A stretch of 41,567 nucleotides of DNA, taken from assembly GCA_021323775.1 (NCBI GenBank), contig JAJPKK010000138.1:1-41567 (forward strand), in the 5' to 3' direction. How positions within the stretch are numbered: the first letter of the stretch is position 1; each line of letters begins with the position of its first letter. This document shows, piece after piece, positions 21,457-29,463 of this stretch. Source of the stretch: Hyphomicrobiales bacterium (GTDB taxonomy: Bacteria > Pseudomonadota > Alphaproteobacteria > Rhizobiales > Xanthobacteraceae). A model generated the notes under the pieces. The model searched no databases. It was not told the DNA's origin and worked only from the letters and a program-made list of their open reading frames with translations. Made by a program: the position numbers and the translations under genes.

Positions 21457-23835
21457 ATGGACAAAAAAAACGGGCGCGAGCCATATATCGGCCGGCCGCT
21501 GCCGCGCCTTGAGGACCTGCGGCTTGTCGCCGGGCGCGGACGCTTCACCGACGATTTCACCTTCGATAACCAGGCCTATGCGGGCTTCGTTCGATCGCCC
21601 CATCCGCACGCGCACCTCGTGTCGATCGACACCAAAGCCGCAGCTCAGCTCCCCGGAGTAATCGCCGTCTTCACGGCGAACGACTACGCCGCGGCAGGCG
21701 GACGCGGCATCGCCCACGTGGCCAATCCGGCCTCGACCTATGACGTGAAGATCAAAGCCTTTACGGGGCCTGGGCGTCAGACGCCGTTCGAGACGCCGCA
21801 TCTGCCGCTCGCCGCAGATCGGGTGCGATTTGTCGGCGAGCCGGTCGCGCTCGTGATTGCCGAGACGCAAGCCGCAGCGCAGGATGGCGCGGAAAGCGTC
21901 GTCGTGCGCTACGAGGTGCTGCCTGCAGTCACAGACTCCGTTGCGGCGCTCGCGCCGGATGCGCCGCAGCTCCATGATGGCCTTCCTGGCAATCTGGCAA
22001 TCGATACAGCGTTCGGGGACCAGGCGGCTTGCGATGCGGCCTTTGCGGCAGCGCATCTCATCCTCGCAAAGACCTTCCGCAATCAGCGCATCGCCTCCGC
22101 CCATATGGAGCCGCGGGCAGCCATCGGCGCCTACAACGAACAGGACGGCGTCTACACGATCCTGACCGGCAGCCAGGGAGCCGTACGGATCAAGAGCACG
22201 ATCGCAGCCTGCCTTGGCGTTCCGCCGGAGCGCGTTCGCGCCATCACGCACGACGTCGGCGGCGCCTTCGGGCTTCTCAGCAATGTCTATCCCGAACAGG
22301 TGATGGTGACCTGGGCGGCGCGCCAGCTCGGGCGCCCGGTGAAGTGGACAGGAGACCGCAGCCAGGCTTTCCTCGCCGACTATCAGGGCCGCGATCTCGT
22401 GACCGACGCACGCCTTGCCCTCGCGGCAGATGGCAAAATTCTCGCTCTTGCGATCGAGATGACGGGAAATATCGGCGCGCATCCGGTAACCTATGTTCCG
22501 TTGTCCAATGCCTATCGAGTGACCCCGACGGTCTACGACATTCCGGTCGCGACCGTCGCTATCCGCGGCGCGCTCACCAACACGGCGCCGACCGCGCCGT
22601 TTCGCGGCGCCGGCCGCCCGGAGGCCACTTTCGTGATCGAGCGGCTCCTTGATATCGCGGCGCGGCGGCTCGGCATCGACCGCATTACGCTGCGGCGGCG
22701 CAATCTGATCCGCCGGGCCCAGCTGCCCTACAAGTCGGCGACGGGGCTCGTCTACGACAGCGGAGATTTCCGCGCCAATATGGATGCGGCGGCGAAGCTC
22801 GCCGATTGGGAGGGCTTTGCGGGGCGCCGCCGCGAGGCGAGAAGGCGCGGCAGGCTCGCCGGCATTGGCCTTGCGAACTATGTCGAGTGTCCGGTGGGAA
22901 TGCCGAGCGAGTATGTGCGAGTCACAGTGCGCGAGACCAGCAAAGTCGAGGCGATCGCCGGCACGCAGTCGAGCGGACAGGGGCATGAGACGACCTTCGC
23001 GCAAGTACTCGCAGATCAGCTTGGCATCACTCCCGAGCAGGTGAAGCTTGTGACCGGCGACACCGCAGTCGTGCCGGCGGGCGGCGGCAGCCATTCGGAT
23101 CGCTCCATGCGGCTCGCCGGCACGCTGCTGGTCGAGGCGTCGGGCCGGATTATCGAGCAGGCACGCCGGGTTTTCGCGGCAGTCGCGCGCTGCGCGGAGA
23201 GCGATGTGAGCTTCGACGGCGCCTTCTTCGAGTCGCCCCGCTCGAATCGCCGCCTCGACATCTTTGACATTGCGCACGCTGTCGCGACGGATGAGACGCT
23301 GCCGCCGGAGCTGCGCGCGCCCCTGACCGGCGAGGCAGGTTTCAGCGGCCGCATTCCGGCCTACCCAACCGGCGCGGCTGTCTGCGAAGTGGAGATCGAT
23401 CCTGAGACCGGAGCCATGGAGCTCAGGCGCTATTCGTCGATCGACGATTGCGGCCAGCCGATCAACCCGCTGATCCTGCACGGGCAGGTGCATGGCGGCA
23501 TCGTGCAGGGCGCCGGGCAAGCGCTGTTGGAATGCTTCACGCATAATCCAGCATCCGGACAGGTGCTGACCGGCAGCTTCATGGACTACGCCATGCCGCG
23601 CGCGGACATGGCGCCGAGCTTCCGGGTCGAGCTTGCGGAAGACGCGACCAAAAGCAATCCGCTGCGGGTTAAAGGCGGCGGCGAAGCCGGCATTACGCCC
23701 GCGCTCGCGGCCATCATGAACGCGGTCGTCGACGCGCTGTCGGTATACGGGATTGAGCACATCGACATGCCGGCCACGCCCGCGCGGGTGTGGGCAGCGA
23801 TCAGGGCGGCGACCCGCAAGGCAGGATCTGGTTGA
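21457..23835 (+). CDS. Xanthine dehydrogenase-family molybdopterin-binding subunit (orphan)
   Basis: This 792-residue protein is a second cytoplasmic CoxL-like large subunit, clearly homologous to the divergent 18868-21198 product. It opens YIGRPLPRLEDLRLVAGRGR and carries DVGGAFGLLSNVYPE, APFRGAGRPEA (form II loop) and VKGGGEAGITPA with catalytic Glu743. An ATG at 21457 is chosen at the start of homology; the frame opens at 21373. No small subunits are next to it, so it may share them with the divergent paralogue or form a heteromer with it. The stop overlaps the next ATG (TGATG), so it is coupled to the dihydrodiol-dehydrogenase-like gene. Confidence 0.93.
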   Translation: MDKKNGREPYIGRPLPRLEDLRLVAGRGRFTDDFTFDNQAYAGFVRSPHPHAHLVSIDTKAAAQLPGVIAVFTANDYAAAGGRGIAHVANPASTYDVKIKAFTGPGRQTPFETPHLPLAADRVRFVGEPVALVIAETQAAAQDGAESVVVRYEVLPAVTDSVAALAPDAPQLHDGLPGNLAIDTAFGDQAACDAAFAAAHLILAKTFRNQRIASAHMEPRAAIGAYNEQDGVYTILTGSQGAVRIKSTIAACLGVPPERVRAITHDVGGAFGLLSNVYPEQVMVTWAARQLGRPVKWTGDRSQAFLADYQGRDLVTDARLALAADGKILALAIEMTGNIGAHPVTYVPLSNAYRVTPTVYDIPVATVAIRGALTNTAPTAPFRGAGRPEATFVIERLLDIAARRLGIDRITLRRRNLIRRAQLPYKSATGLVYDSGDFRANMDAAAKLADWEGFAGRRREARRRGRLAGIGLANYVECPVGMPSEYVRVTVRETSKVEAIAGTQSSGQGHETTFAQVLADQLGITPEQVKLVTGDTAVVPAGGGSHSDRSMRLAGTLLVEASGRIIEQARRVFAAVARCAESDVSFDGAFFESPRSNRRLDIFDIAHAVATDETLPPELRAPLTGEAGFSGRIPAYPTGAAVCEVEIDPETGAMELRRYSSIDDCGQPINPLILHGQVHGGIVQGAGQALLECFTHNPASGQVLTGSFMDYAMPRADMAPSFRVELAEDATKSNPLRVKGGGEAGITPALAAIMNAVVDALSVYGIEHIDMPATPARVWAAIRAATRKAGSG

Positions 23836-25007
23836 TGGCCGATAGCAAGCCGATCGGCCTTGGCATCGTCGGCCTCGGCATGGCGGGCGCCGTGATGGTG
23901 CGCGCGGCCGCGCGCCACCCGGCCTTCCGAGTAGCCGCCGCAGCGGAGCTTCAGGCCGAGCCGCGCCAAGCGTTTGCGCGGGACTTTGAGGCCAATGTCC
24001 ATTCGGATATCAGCGGGCTGTGCGATGACCCGACCGTGGACGCCGTCTACATCGCTACGCCGCACCAGTTTCATGCCGAACACGCGACGCTCGCGGCGGC
24101 TGCCGGCAAGCACATCATCCTGGAAAAGCCGATGGCCCTGACGCTCGCCGATTGCGACGCCATCATTGCGGCCGTCGAGAAGGCGGGCGTTCACCTCGTG
24201 GTCGGCCATACCCACGCCTTCGATCCAACGATCCGCGCCATGCGCGCGATCATCGCGTCAGGCGAGCTGGGCCGCCTCGGCATGATCGCCTCGTGGAACT
24301 ACACCAATTATCTCTATCGGCCGCGGCGCCCCGAGGAGCTCGACACCACGCGGGGCGGCGGCATCCTGTTCAACCAGGTGCCGCATCAGATCGAAATCGT
24401 GCGGCTCCTCGGCGGAGGCCTGGTCAAAAGCGTGCGCGCCCAGGCCGGTGCGCTTGATCCGGCGCGGCCCACCGAAGGCCATGCGGTCGCATTCCTCGCC
24501 TTTGAGGACGGCGCCGCGGCGTCGCTGGTTTATGGCGGCTATGATTTCTTCGACAGCGATGAATTGCACGCGTGGATTTCGGAGCGCGGCAGCGCCAAGC
24601 AGCCGGCCCACGGCGCCGCACGGCGCGCGCTTCTCACGCGCAGGCACAGCGAGGCGGAGCTGCGCACCTTGAACTACGCCTACGGGGCGGCTGACGACGG
24701 CGAGCCTCCCCATCAGCCCCATTTCGGCCTCACCATCGCAACCTGCGCGCGGGGCGAGCTGCGCGGCTCAGTCGATGGTGTCCTGCTCTATGGAATGGAC
24801 GGCCGGCGGGAGATCGCGCTCCCCGAGGGGCCGCGCTTTGCCGGACGCGGCAATGTCCTTGACGATCTCGCCGCCGCCATTCGCGCCGGTCAGAGGCCGC
24901 TGCATGACGGTCGCTGGGGCAAGGCAACGCTCGAAGCTGCGCTCGCCATCCAGACGTCAGCACGGGAGGGACGCGAGGTGATGCTGAAACATCAGGTGGC
25001 GGCGTAG
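23835..25007 (+). CDS. Gfo/Idh/MocA oxidoreductase, phthalate-dihydrodiol-dehydrogenase-like
   Basis: This 390-residue NAD(P)-dependent enzyme has the Rossmann motif GLGIVGLGMAGAVM near the N-terminus, the family motif EKPMAL, and VVGHTHAFDPTIRAMR, NYTNYLYRPRRPEELDTTRG, GGILFNQVPHQIEIVRLLGG and LHDGRWGKATLEAALAI. These stretches are those I associate with the 4,5-dihydro-4,5-dihydroxyphthalate dehydrogenase (Pht4/OphB) branch. Such an enzyme rearomatises the cis-dihydrodiol made by a ring dioxygenase, and the two dioxygenase subunit genes follow 56 bp downstream. The actual substrate is not shown by sequence. Its stop is the TAG of a GTAGGGC, the same motif as the ends of the two-hairpin repeats. 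Confidence 0.85.
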   Translation: MADSKPIGLGIVGLGMAGAVMVRAAARHPAFRVAAAAELQAEPRQAFARDFEANVHSDISGLCDDPTVDAVYIATPHQFHAEHATLAAAAGKHIILEKPMALTLADCDAIIAAVEKAGVHLVVGHTHAFDPTIRAMRAIIASGELGRLGMIASWNYTNYLYRPRRPEELDTTRGGGILFNQVPHQIEIVRLLGGGLVKSVRAQAGALDPARPTEGHAVAFLAFEDGAAASLVYGGYDFFDSDELHAWISERGSAKQPAHGAARRALLTRRHSEAELRTLNYAYGAADDGEPPHQPHFGLTIATCARGELRGSVDGVLLYGMDGRREIALPEGPRFAGRGNVLDDLAAAIRAGQRPLHDGRWGKATLEAALAIQTSAREGREVMLKHQVAA

Positions 25008-25063
25008 GGCATGCCGTTGCCGCCCCTTGTTGTATAATCTGCCGGACAGAAGGATGCCCAGCC

Positions 25064-26395
25064 ATGAACGATCATTTCGCGCCTCAATATGCCGGTCCGG
25101 GAGGCCGCAGCGGCGGTGGGCGAGTGCAGCCGCTGGTGCGCGAGAGCCGGGAGAATTTATCCTTCGCGGTCAACCGCGAGGTGTTCGTGTCGCGCGAGAT
25201 TTTCGAGCGCGAGCAGCGGGCGATATTCGATCGCTGCTGGATCTACCTGGGGCACGCCTCGGAGGTGCGCAATCCGGGGGACTACAAGACGCGTTCCGTC
25301 GCGGGCCGGCCGGTGATCTTTTGCCGCGATCGCAGCGGGCAGGTGCACGGCCTGATCAACTCATGCCGCCACCGCGGCGCCATCGTGTGCCGCGAGCGCG
25401 AAGGCAATGCGCGCGGCTTCTACTGCATGTATCACGGCTGGACCTACAACACTGACGGCACGCTGCGCGGCGTGCCGGACGAGGCTTCCTATCCGCCGAG
25501 CTTCGATAAGGCTGCGATGGGGCTTGCCCACGTGCCGCGGCTGGAGTCGTACAAGGATTTCTATTTCGTGAGTTTCGATCGCAATGCGGTCGATCTCGAA
25601 ACATATCTCGCGGGCGCCAAGGCCTATATCGACCTCGTGGTCGACCAGTCGCCGTCCGGCCGCATGGAGATCATTTCCGGCATCCAGGAATACGACATCA
25701 AGGCGAACTGGAAGCTTCTCGTCGAAAACAGCGTGGACGATTATCACCTCGTTGCCACGCATTCGACCTGGCTCAACTACATGCGCAATTCCGGCGTCAA
25801 CATGAGCCCGCCGAAAGGGTCGGGCCTGCTGTTGCCCACCAAGGGCCTCGGCAAAGACCTCGGCAACGGCCACCTCACCACCGACAATCCAAATTATCGC
25901 GGCCGCCCGGTGGCGCGGTGGATTTCGGTCTACGGCGAGGACGCCAAGGCCGACATCGAGGCAATCAGGGCTGAGCTGGCCGCCCGGCTGGGCGAGGCGC
26001 GCGCCGCGCGCGTTGCCGACACCAACCGCAATCTCGCGATCTTCCCGAACCTCGTGATCAATGACGGCTCGTCCGTGACGGTGCGTCACTTCACCCCGGT
26101 GGCACCCGACCTCATGCACGTCACCGCGTGGGCGCTCGGCCCGGTGGAGGAGACTGAAGCGCAGCGCGCGCGGCGGCTCCACGCGTTTCTGACCTTCTAC
26201 GGTCCCGGCGGCTTTGCCACTCCTGACGACGTCGCGGCGCTGGAGAACGCTCAGCAGGGCTATGCGAGCTGGCGCGAAGTGCCGTGGAACGATCTTTCGC
26301 GCGGGATGGCCAAGAACGAACACACCAATACCGATGAGGAGCACCTGCGCGTGTTCTGGCGTCGCTGGAGCGAGCTGATGGAGGCGCATGCGTGA
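25064..26395 (+). CDS. Aromatic-ring-hydroxylating dioxygenase, alpha subunit
   Basis: This 443-residue protein is a Rieske non-haem iron oxygenase alpha subunit. The Rieske ligands are C101-x-H103 (SCRHRGAIVC) and C121-x2-H124 (YCMYHGWTYN). The mononuclear iron site follows in ENSVDDYHLVATH, with H228 and H233 as ligands and D225 as the bridging acid. AGAAGG precedes the ATG. It overlaps the beta-subunit gene by 4 bp (GTGA). No dedicated reductase or ferredoxin gene is in the operon; the Rieske ferredoxin-like protein near 1.5 kb is one conceivable donor. The substrate is probably an aromatic acid, by association with the dihydrodiol dehydrogenase. Confidence 0.94.
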   Translation: MNDHFAPQYAGPGGRSGGGRVQPLVRESRENLSFAVNREVFVSREIFEREQRAIFDRCWIYLGHASEVRNPGDYKTRSVAGRPVIFCRDRSGQVHGLINSCRHRGAIVCREREGNARGFYCMYHGWTYNTDGTLRGVPDEASYPPSFDKAAMGLAHVPRLESYKDFYFVSFDRNAVDLETYLAGAKAYIDLVVDQSPSGRMEIISGIQEYDIKANWKLLVENSVDDYHLVATHSTWLNYMRNSGVNMSPPKGSGLLLPTKGLGKDLGNGHLTTDNPNYRGRPVARWISVYGEDAKADIEAIRAELAARLGEARAARVADTNRNLAIFPNLVINDGSSVTVRHFTPVAPDLMHVTAWALGPVEETEAQRARRLHAFLTFYGPGGFATPDDVAALENAQQGYASWREVPWNDLSRGMAKNEHTNTDEEHLRVFWRRWSELMEAHA

Positions 26396-26892
26396 ACAAG
26401 CCCTTGGATGCAACCGTTTCGCGGGCCGAGATCGAGGACTTCCTGTTTCACGAGGCCGATCTGCTCGACAACTGGAAGCTCGACGACTGGCTCGCGCTGC
26501 TCACCGACGACGCGGCCTACTATGTCCCGCCGAACGACAAGCCTGACGCCGATCATCGCACGACCCTGTTCACCATCGCGGACGACATCGTGCGCCTGCG
26601 CGAACGCGTGATCCGCCTCAAGGACCCGAACTGCCACGCCGAATATCCGCCGTCGCGCACGCGGCGCCTCATCGCCAATGTGCGGATCGTCGGCGTTGAC
26701 GGCGACACCATCGGGGTCGCCGCCAATTTTGCAGTGTATCGCTATCGCCGCGGCGAACCGGTTCGCGAGTTCGTCGGCCATTATCGCCACAAGCTGCGGC
26801 GGGTCGGCGGGGTGCTGAAGATCGCGGAACGGCGCGCCATCCTCGATGCGCACGAACTCGGGCCAATGGGGTCGGTGAGCTTTATTTTGTGA
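26392..26892 (+). CDS. Aromatic-ring-hydroxylating dioxygenase, beta subunit
   Basis: This 166-residue protein has the SnoaL/NTF2-like fold of dioxygenase beta subunits, which support the alpha3beta3 hexamer. EIEDFLFHEADLLDNWKLDD, WLALLTDDAAYYVP and VGHYRHKLRRVGGVLKIAER are typical, and the length is normal. It starts at a GTG inside the end of the alpha gene, so translation is coupled. Having a true beta subunit sets this enzyme apart from the alpha-only phthalate 4,5-dioxygenase, although the adjacent dehydrogenase is of the phthalate type. Confidence 0.93.
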   Translation: MNKPLDATVSRAEIEDFLFHEADLLDNWKLDDWLALLTDDAAYYVPPNDKPDADHRTTLFTIADDIVRLRERVIRLKDPNCHAEYPPSRTRRLIANVRIVGVDGDTIGVAANFAVYRYRRGEPVREFVGHYRHKLRRVGGVLKIAERRAILDAHELGPMGSVSFIL

Positions 26893-26904
26893 GGGTGGCG
26901 GCGT

Positions 26905-27085
26905 GTAGGGTGGGCAAAATCGCCCAGCAGCGAAGCCGATCAACGTCGACAAATTCTGGAGGGCGATTTTGCCCACGCGGTCAGCTCATGCGTTCTCACC
27001 TCCTGACAGCGTGGGCAAGACGCATCGATGGCAATGCAGCACACGTAGGCTCGAACATCGTTGCGATGCGTCTTGCCCACCCTAC
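26905..27085. repeat. Two-hairpin palindromic repeat, copy B
   Basis: Left hairpin: GTAGGGTGGGCAAAATCGCC (from 26905) with GGGCGATTTTGCCCACGC (26961-26978). Right hairpin: GCGTGGGCAAGACGCATCG (from 27010) with CGATGCGTCTTGCCCACC (from 27064), ending CCTAC at 27085. It fills the space between two convergent genes, and its right end supplies the stop TAG of the minus-strand one. Confidence 0.85.
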
Positions 27086-28167
27086 ACCGGCGCCCGGAAC
27101 TTCTTGTACAAGTCCTGCACCGCTGCCAGCGCCTGGTTATTCATCGGCACCTCGATCGGCTCGCCGCTCTCCGCCGACAGGTCGGCCGCCAGATAGCACT
27201 CCATCACGGCCCGCGCGCTTTCGGGCGACACCATGGGCGGACGGTCAAGCATGACGGATTCCAGGAAGTGCAGCGTCTCCGGCCCCATCTGGCCGGCGAA
27301 GACGTGGTCGACCTGCTCGCCCGGCATCGTGGACATCGGGAATTGCGTGCCCTGTGAAGCCGTATTGAGCCAGTTGTCGCGCTGCGTATCATCGAGGAAC
27401 AGCGAACCCTCGGTGCCGGTGATTTCCATCCAGGTCGCGCAATAGTTCGGATAGCTCGGCGGCAGGTTCCAGCCGCCGCCGATCGCGACCAGCGTGCCGT
27501 CGTCCATGGTCACCGTCGTCCACATGACGTCGAACGAGCCGTTGATGCCCTGCATGATTCCGTAAGCGCCCTGCGAATAGACACGCGCGGGTTTTGCGGG
27601 CTCCAGCAGCCAGAACGCGAAGTCAAGGTCGTGGGTCGATTCCATTGCAGCGGGCGACAGCCGCGTGCGGCCGGCAATCTTTTTTCCCAGGTTGCGGGTG
27701 AGGTGCCGGCTCACCATCACGGATACGGGCCTGCCGAGCGTGCCGTCGGCGATCTTCTTCTTGGCATAGGCGATCTTGGGGTTGAAGCGCTGCGAGTAGC
27801 CGATGGTGAACTTCACGTTGCTGCGCTTCGCGATTGCGATCAGTTCGTCGGCCTCGAACAGCTCCATGGCGATCGGCTTCTCGAGCAGCACGTGCTTGCC
27901 GGCCTTGAGGCAGTCGCGCGCGATCGGAAAATGCGTGTCCTCCGGCGTGGTGCAGATATAGACCGCGCTGATATCTGCATTGCGCACGATATCCTGGTAG
28001 TCGAGCGTCGCGCTTGCCGGATTGGTGAGCGCCTTGACCTCTGCAAGGCGATCCGGGCGGATTTCGCAGATATGCAGCTTCCGGCACAGCGCCGAGCGCG
28101 CGAGCGTTTCGGCGCGGATGCCGCCGCACCAGCCAGTGCCGATCACCGCGGCTTCGGGTCGTTCCAC
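27082..28167 (-). CDS. Gfo/Idh/MocA-family oxidoreductase
   Basis: This 361-residue NAD(P)-dependent oxidoreductase has the Rossmann motif AVIGTGWCGGIRAE, AVYICTTPEDTHFPIA, the family motif EKPIAM and a C-terminal substrate domain with the HDLDFAFWLLE helix. It is a different subfamily from the enzyme at 23835, and substrates in this family range from sugars and inositols to dihydrodiols, so I give none. The start is a GTG with GAGGAAA about 6 bases upstream. The stop TAG is supplied by the end of a palindromic repeat. A very long hairpin lies 56 bp upstream of the start. Confidence 0.9.
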   Translation of the reverse strand: MERPEAAVIGTGWCGGIRAETLARSALCRKLHICEIRPDRLAEVKALTNPASATLDYQDIVRNADISAVYICTTPEDTHFPIARDCLKAGKHVLLEKPIAMELFEADELIAIAKRSNVKFTIGYSQRFNPKIAYAKKKIADGTLGRPVSVMVSRHLTRNLGKKIAGRTRLSPAAMESTHDLDFAFWLLEPAKPARVYSQGAYGIMQGINGSFDVMWTTVTMDDGTLVAIGGGWNLPPSYPNYCATWMEITGTEGSLFLDDTQRDNWLNTASQGTQFPMSTMPGEQVDHVFAGQMGPETLHFLESVMLDRPPMVSPESARAVMECYLAADLSAESGEPIEVPMNNQALAAVQDLYKKFRAPV

Positions 28168-28223
28168 GGACTTTCCTCATACCTGGAGCGCAGGCGTCCC
28201 GTCACCGTCAGATCGACCATATA

Positions 28224-28382
28224 CCGAAGATGCAGGACCGCATTGATCGCTTGCACAGCAAGCAGCCTGGGCTGCAACGGCTGTCAAGGGGTAAACCCGC
28301 TAGCGGGGCAAAGCGCCCTTGACAGCCGTTGCTGCCCAGGCATTTCGGCATCCAAGCGATCAATGCGGTCCAGCATCTTCGG
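28224..28382. repeat. 159-bp symmetrical long-stem hairpin
   Basis: The outer arms 28224-28253 and 28353-28382 are 30 bp each with one mismatch. The inner arms 28266-28290 and 28316-28340 are 25 bp each with one mismatch. The two unpaired bulges between them are 12 nt on each side, and the centre holds the perfect palindrome CCCGCTAGCGGG (28296-28307). It lies 26 bp after pyrF and 56 bp before the next minus-strand gene. No open frame or U-tract is associated. It could be a MITE-like element, a structured RNA or a transcript-stability element. Confidence 0.85.
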
Positions 28383-28408
28383 GAGCTTCAATATGCTCTG
28401 AAAATGTC

Positions 28409-29155
28409 CTAATCGGCCAAGGCAGCGGCCATTTCTGAAATGATATCCTTGGCGGCCTGCTTCGGATCGGCGGCTTGAGTAATCGGGCGACCTATCACGA
28501 GATAGTCTGCGCCAGCGTGAATTGCCTCGCTCGGCGTAGCAACCCGCTTCTGATCATCCGGAGCACTATTTTGAGGACGAATTCCTGGTGAGACGATCAT
28601 CAGTTTATTATTGGTTTGCTTCCTTATCTCAGCCGCTTCACGGGCTGACGCGATTACACCATCAACACCCGCATCCAGAGCCTTCTTTGCACGCGCAAGC
28701 ACCAGCTCTTCAACGTTGCATTGAAACCCCATTTCCTTGATATCTTCAGCATCCATGCTTGTGAGCACTGTGACACAGAGTATTTTCAGGCTGGAGCTAC
28801 CTCTGCCCTCCACAGCGGCCTTCAAAATTCCTGCAACGCCGTGGACAGTTAAGAAATCAATCTTCAGCTCCGCAGCCCGTTTTACAGCACTCTTGATGGT
28901 TTCTTCGATATCGAGGTACTTATAATCGAGGAAGACACGCTTACCCTGCTGAATCAATTCTTTTGCAAAACTGTCTCCTCCCGCAAGTTGAAGGCCAAGT
29001 CCAACTTTGTAAAAGGAAACTTCGTCACCTAAATCCTTAACGAGCTTAATCGCATCCTTGATGTCCCAGTAATCAAGGGCGACGATAAGCTTTTCCCTCG
29101 CCTCCTCGATGACATCAGAATCGAATCTTCTTCGCAAAGCAGCCGCTCCTGCCAT
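28409..29155 (-). CDS. pyrF: Orotidine 5'-phosphate decarboxylase
   Basis: This 248-residue protein is a type 1 OMP decarboxylase, the last step of UMP synthesis. The catalytic D-x-K-x-x-D is present as [13 protein letters not shown], with LIVALDYWD near the N-terminus, [10 protein letters not shown] in the middle and [16 protein letters not shown] at the phosphate-binding end. It is visibly richer in A+T than its neighbours, with many AAA, ATT and TTA codons, and non-coding DNA flanks both sides. This suggests horizontal acquisition. No other pyr gene is near, so it may be a second copy or have replaced the ancestral one. AGAGAGG precedes the ATG. Confidence 0.95.
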   Translation of the reverse strand: MAGAAALRRRFDSDVIEEAREKLIVALDYWDIKDAIKLVKDLGDEVSFYKVGLGLQLAGGDSFAKELIQQGKRVFLDYKYLDIEETIKSAVKRAAELKIDFLTVHGVAGILKAAVEGRGSSSLKILCVTVLTSMDAEDIKEMGFQCNVEELVLARAKKALDAGVDGVIASAREAAEIRKQTNNKLMIVSPGIRPQNSAPDDQKRVATPSEAIHAGADYLVIGRPITQAADPKQAAKDIISEMAAALAD

Positions 29156-29293
29156 GTCCCGTAGCCTCTCTCAAAGTTATGCTATGAAACGCGGTGCGCA
29201 ACCCGGAGCAGAACGCGTGACAAAGCCCCTCAAAAGCTTGCTGATTCGCAACTTGTGCTACATGAAACCGCCGTTAGCAAGCGGGTCTGTGTT

Positions 29294-29322
29294 TAATTAG
29301 GTTAGCATTGTTGACCTGTCAA
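29294..29322 (-). promoter_or_regulatory. Probable promoter of pyrF
   Basis: On the minus strand TTGACA (29322-29317) and TAATTA (29299-29294) are separated by 17 bp in an A+T-rich patch. The leader would be about 130 nt. The -35 box is a perfect consensus. Confidence 0.5.
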
Positions 29323-29410
29323 GTTCGCTCCTTTGCGAGGAAGCCGGCGTCGGCCGCGTGACGCAAACTCAGGAGCGGTTGCCACTGCTCCAGAACTGCT
29401 GTTCGCTTTC

Positions 29411-29440
29411 AATAAAAAAGGCCGGCCCATAGGGCCGACC
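29411..29440 (-). terminator. Rho-independent terminator after the intact hydroxylase pair
   Basis: On the minus strand GGTCGGCCC and GGGCCGGCC (29440-29420) form a 9-bp stem with one G-U pair and a 3-nt loop, followed by TTTTTTATT. It lies 23 bp after the stop of the hydroxylase large subunit and is the clearest terminator in the window. The rest of the 29156-29463 gap holds the pyrF promoter. Confidence 0.85.
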
Positions 29441-29463
29441 CTAAATTTAGCTTGCCGCCGCCC

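Noticed and set aside
21457-21475. Run of eight A near the start of the plus-strand hydroxylase as a slippage or phase-variation site
   Set aside because: The frame is continuous and intact as given, and the run alone is weak evidence.
21199-23760. Minus-strand open frame continuing upstream of the hydroxylase for over 850 codons, antisense to the plus-strand hydroxylase
   Set aside because: The extension has no family similarity and an Arg/Asp/Ala-rich shadow composition, while the opposite strand encodes a well-conserved enzyme. Homology begins at the ATG at 21198.
25004-25032. GTAGGGC at the end of the dihydrodiol-dehydrogenase-like gene as a fourth copy of the two-hairpin repeat
   Set aside because: Only the first seven bases match; no inner arms or right end follow. 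A TATAAT at 25033-25038 lacks a matching -35, so no promoter was called either.
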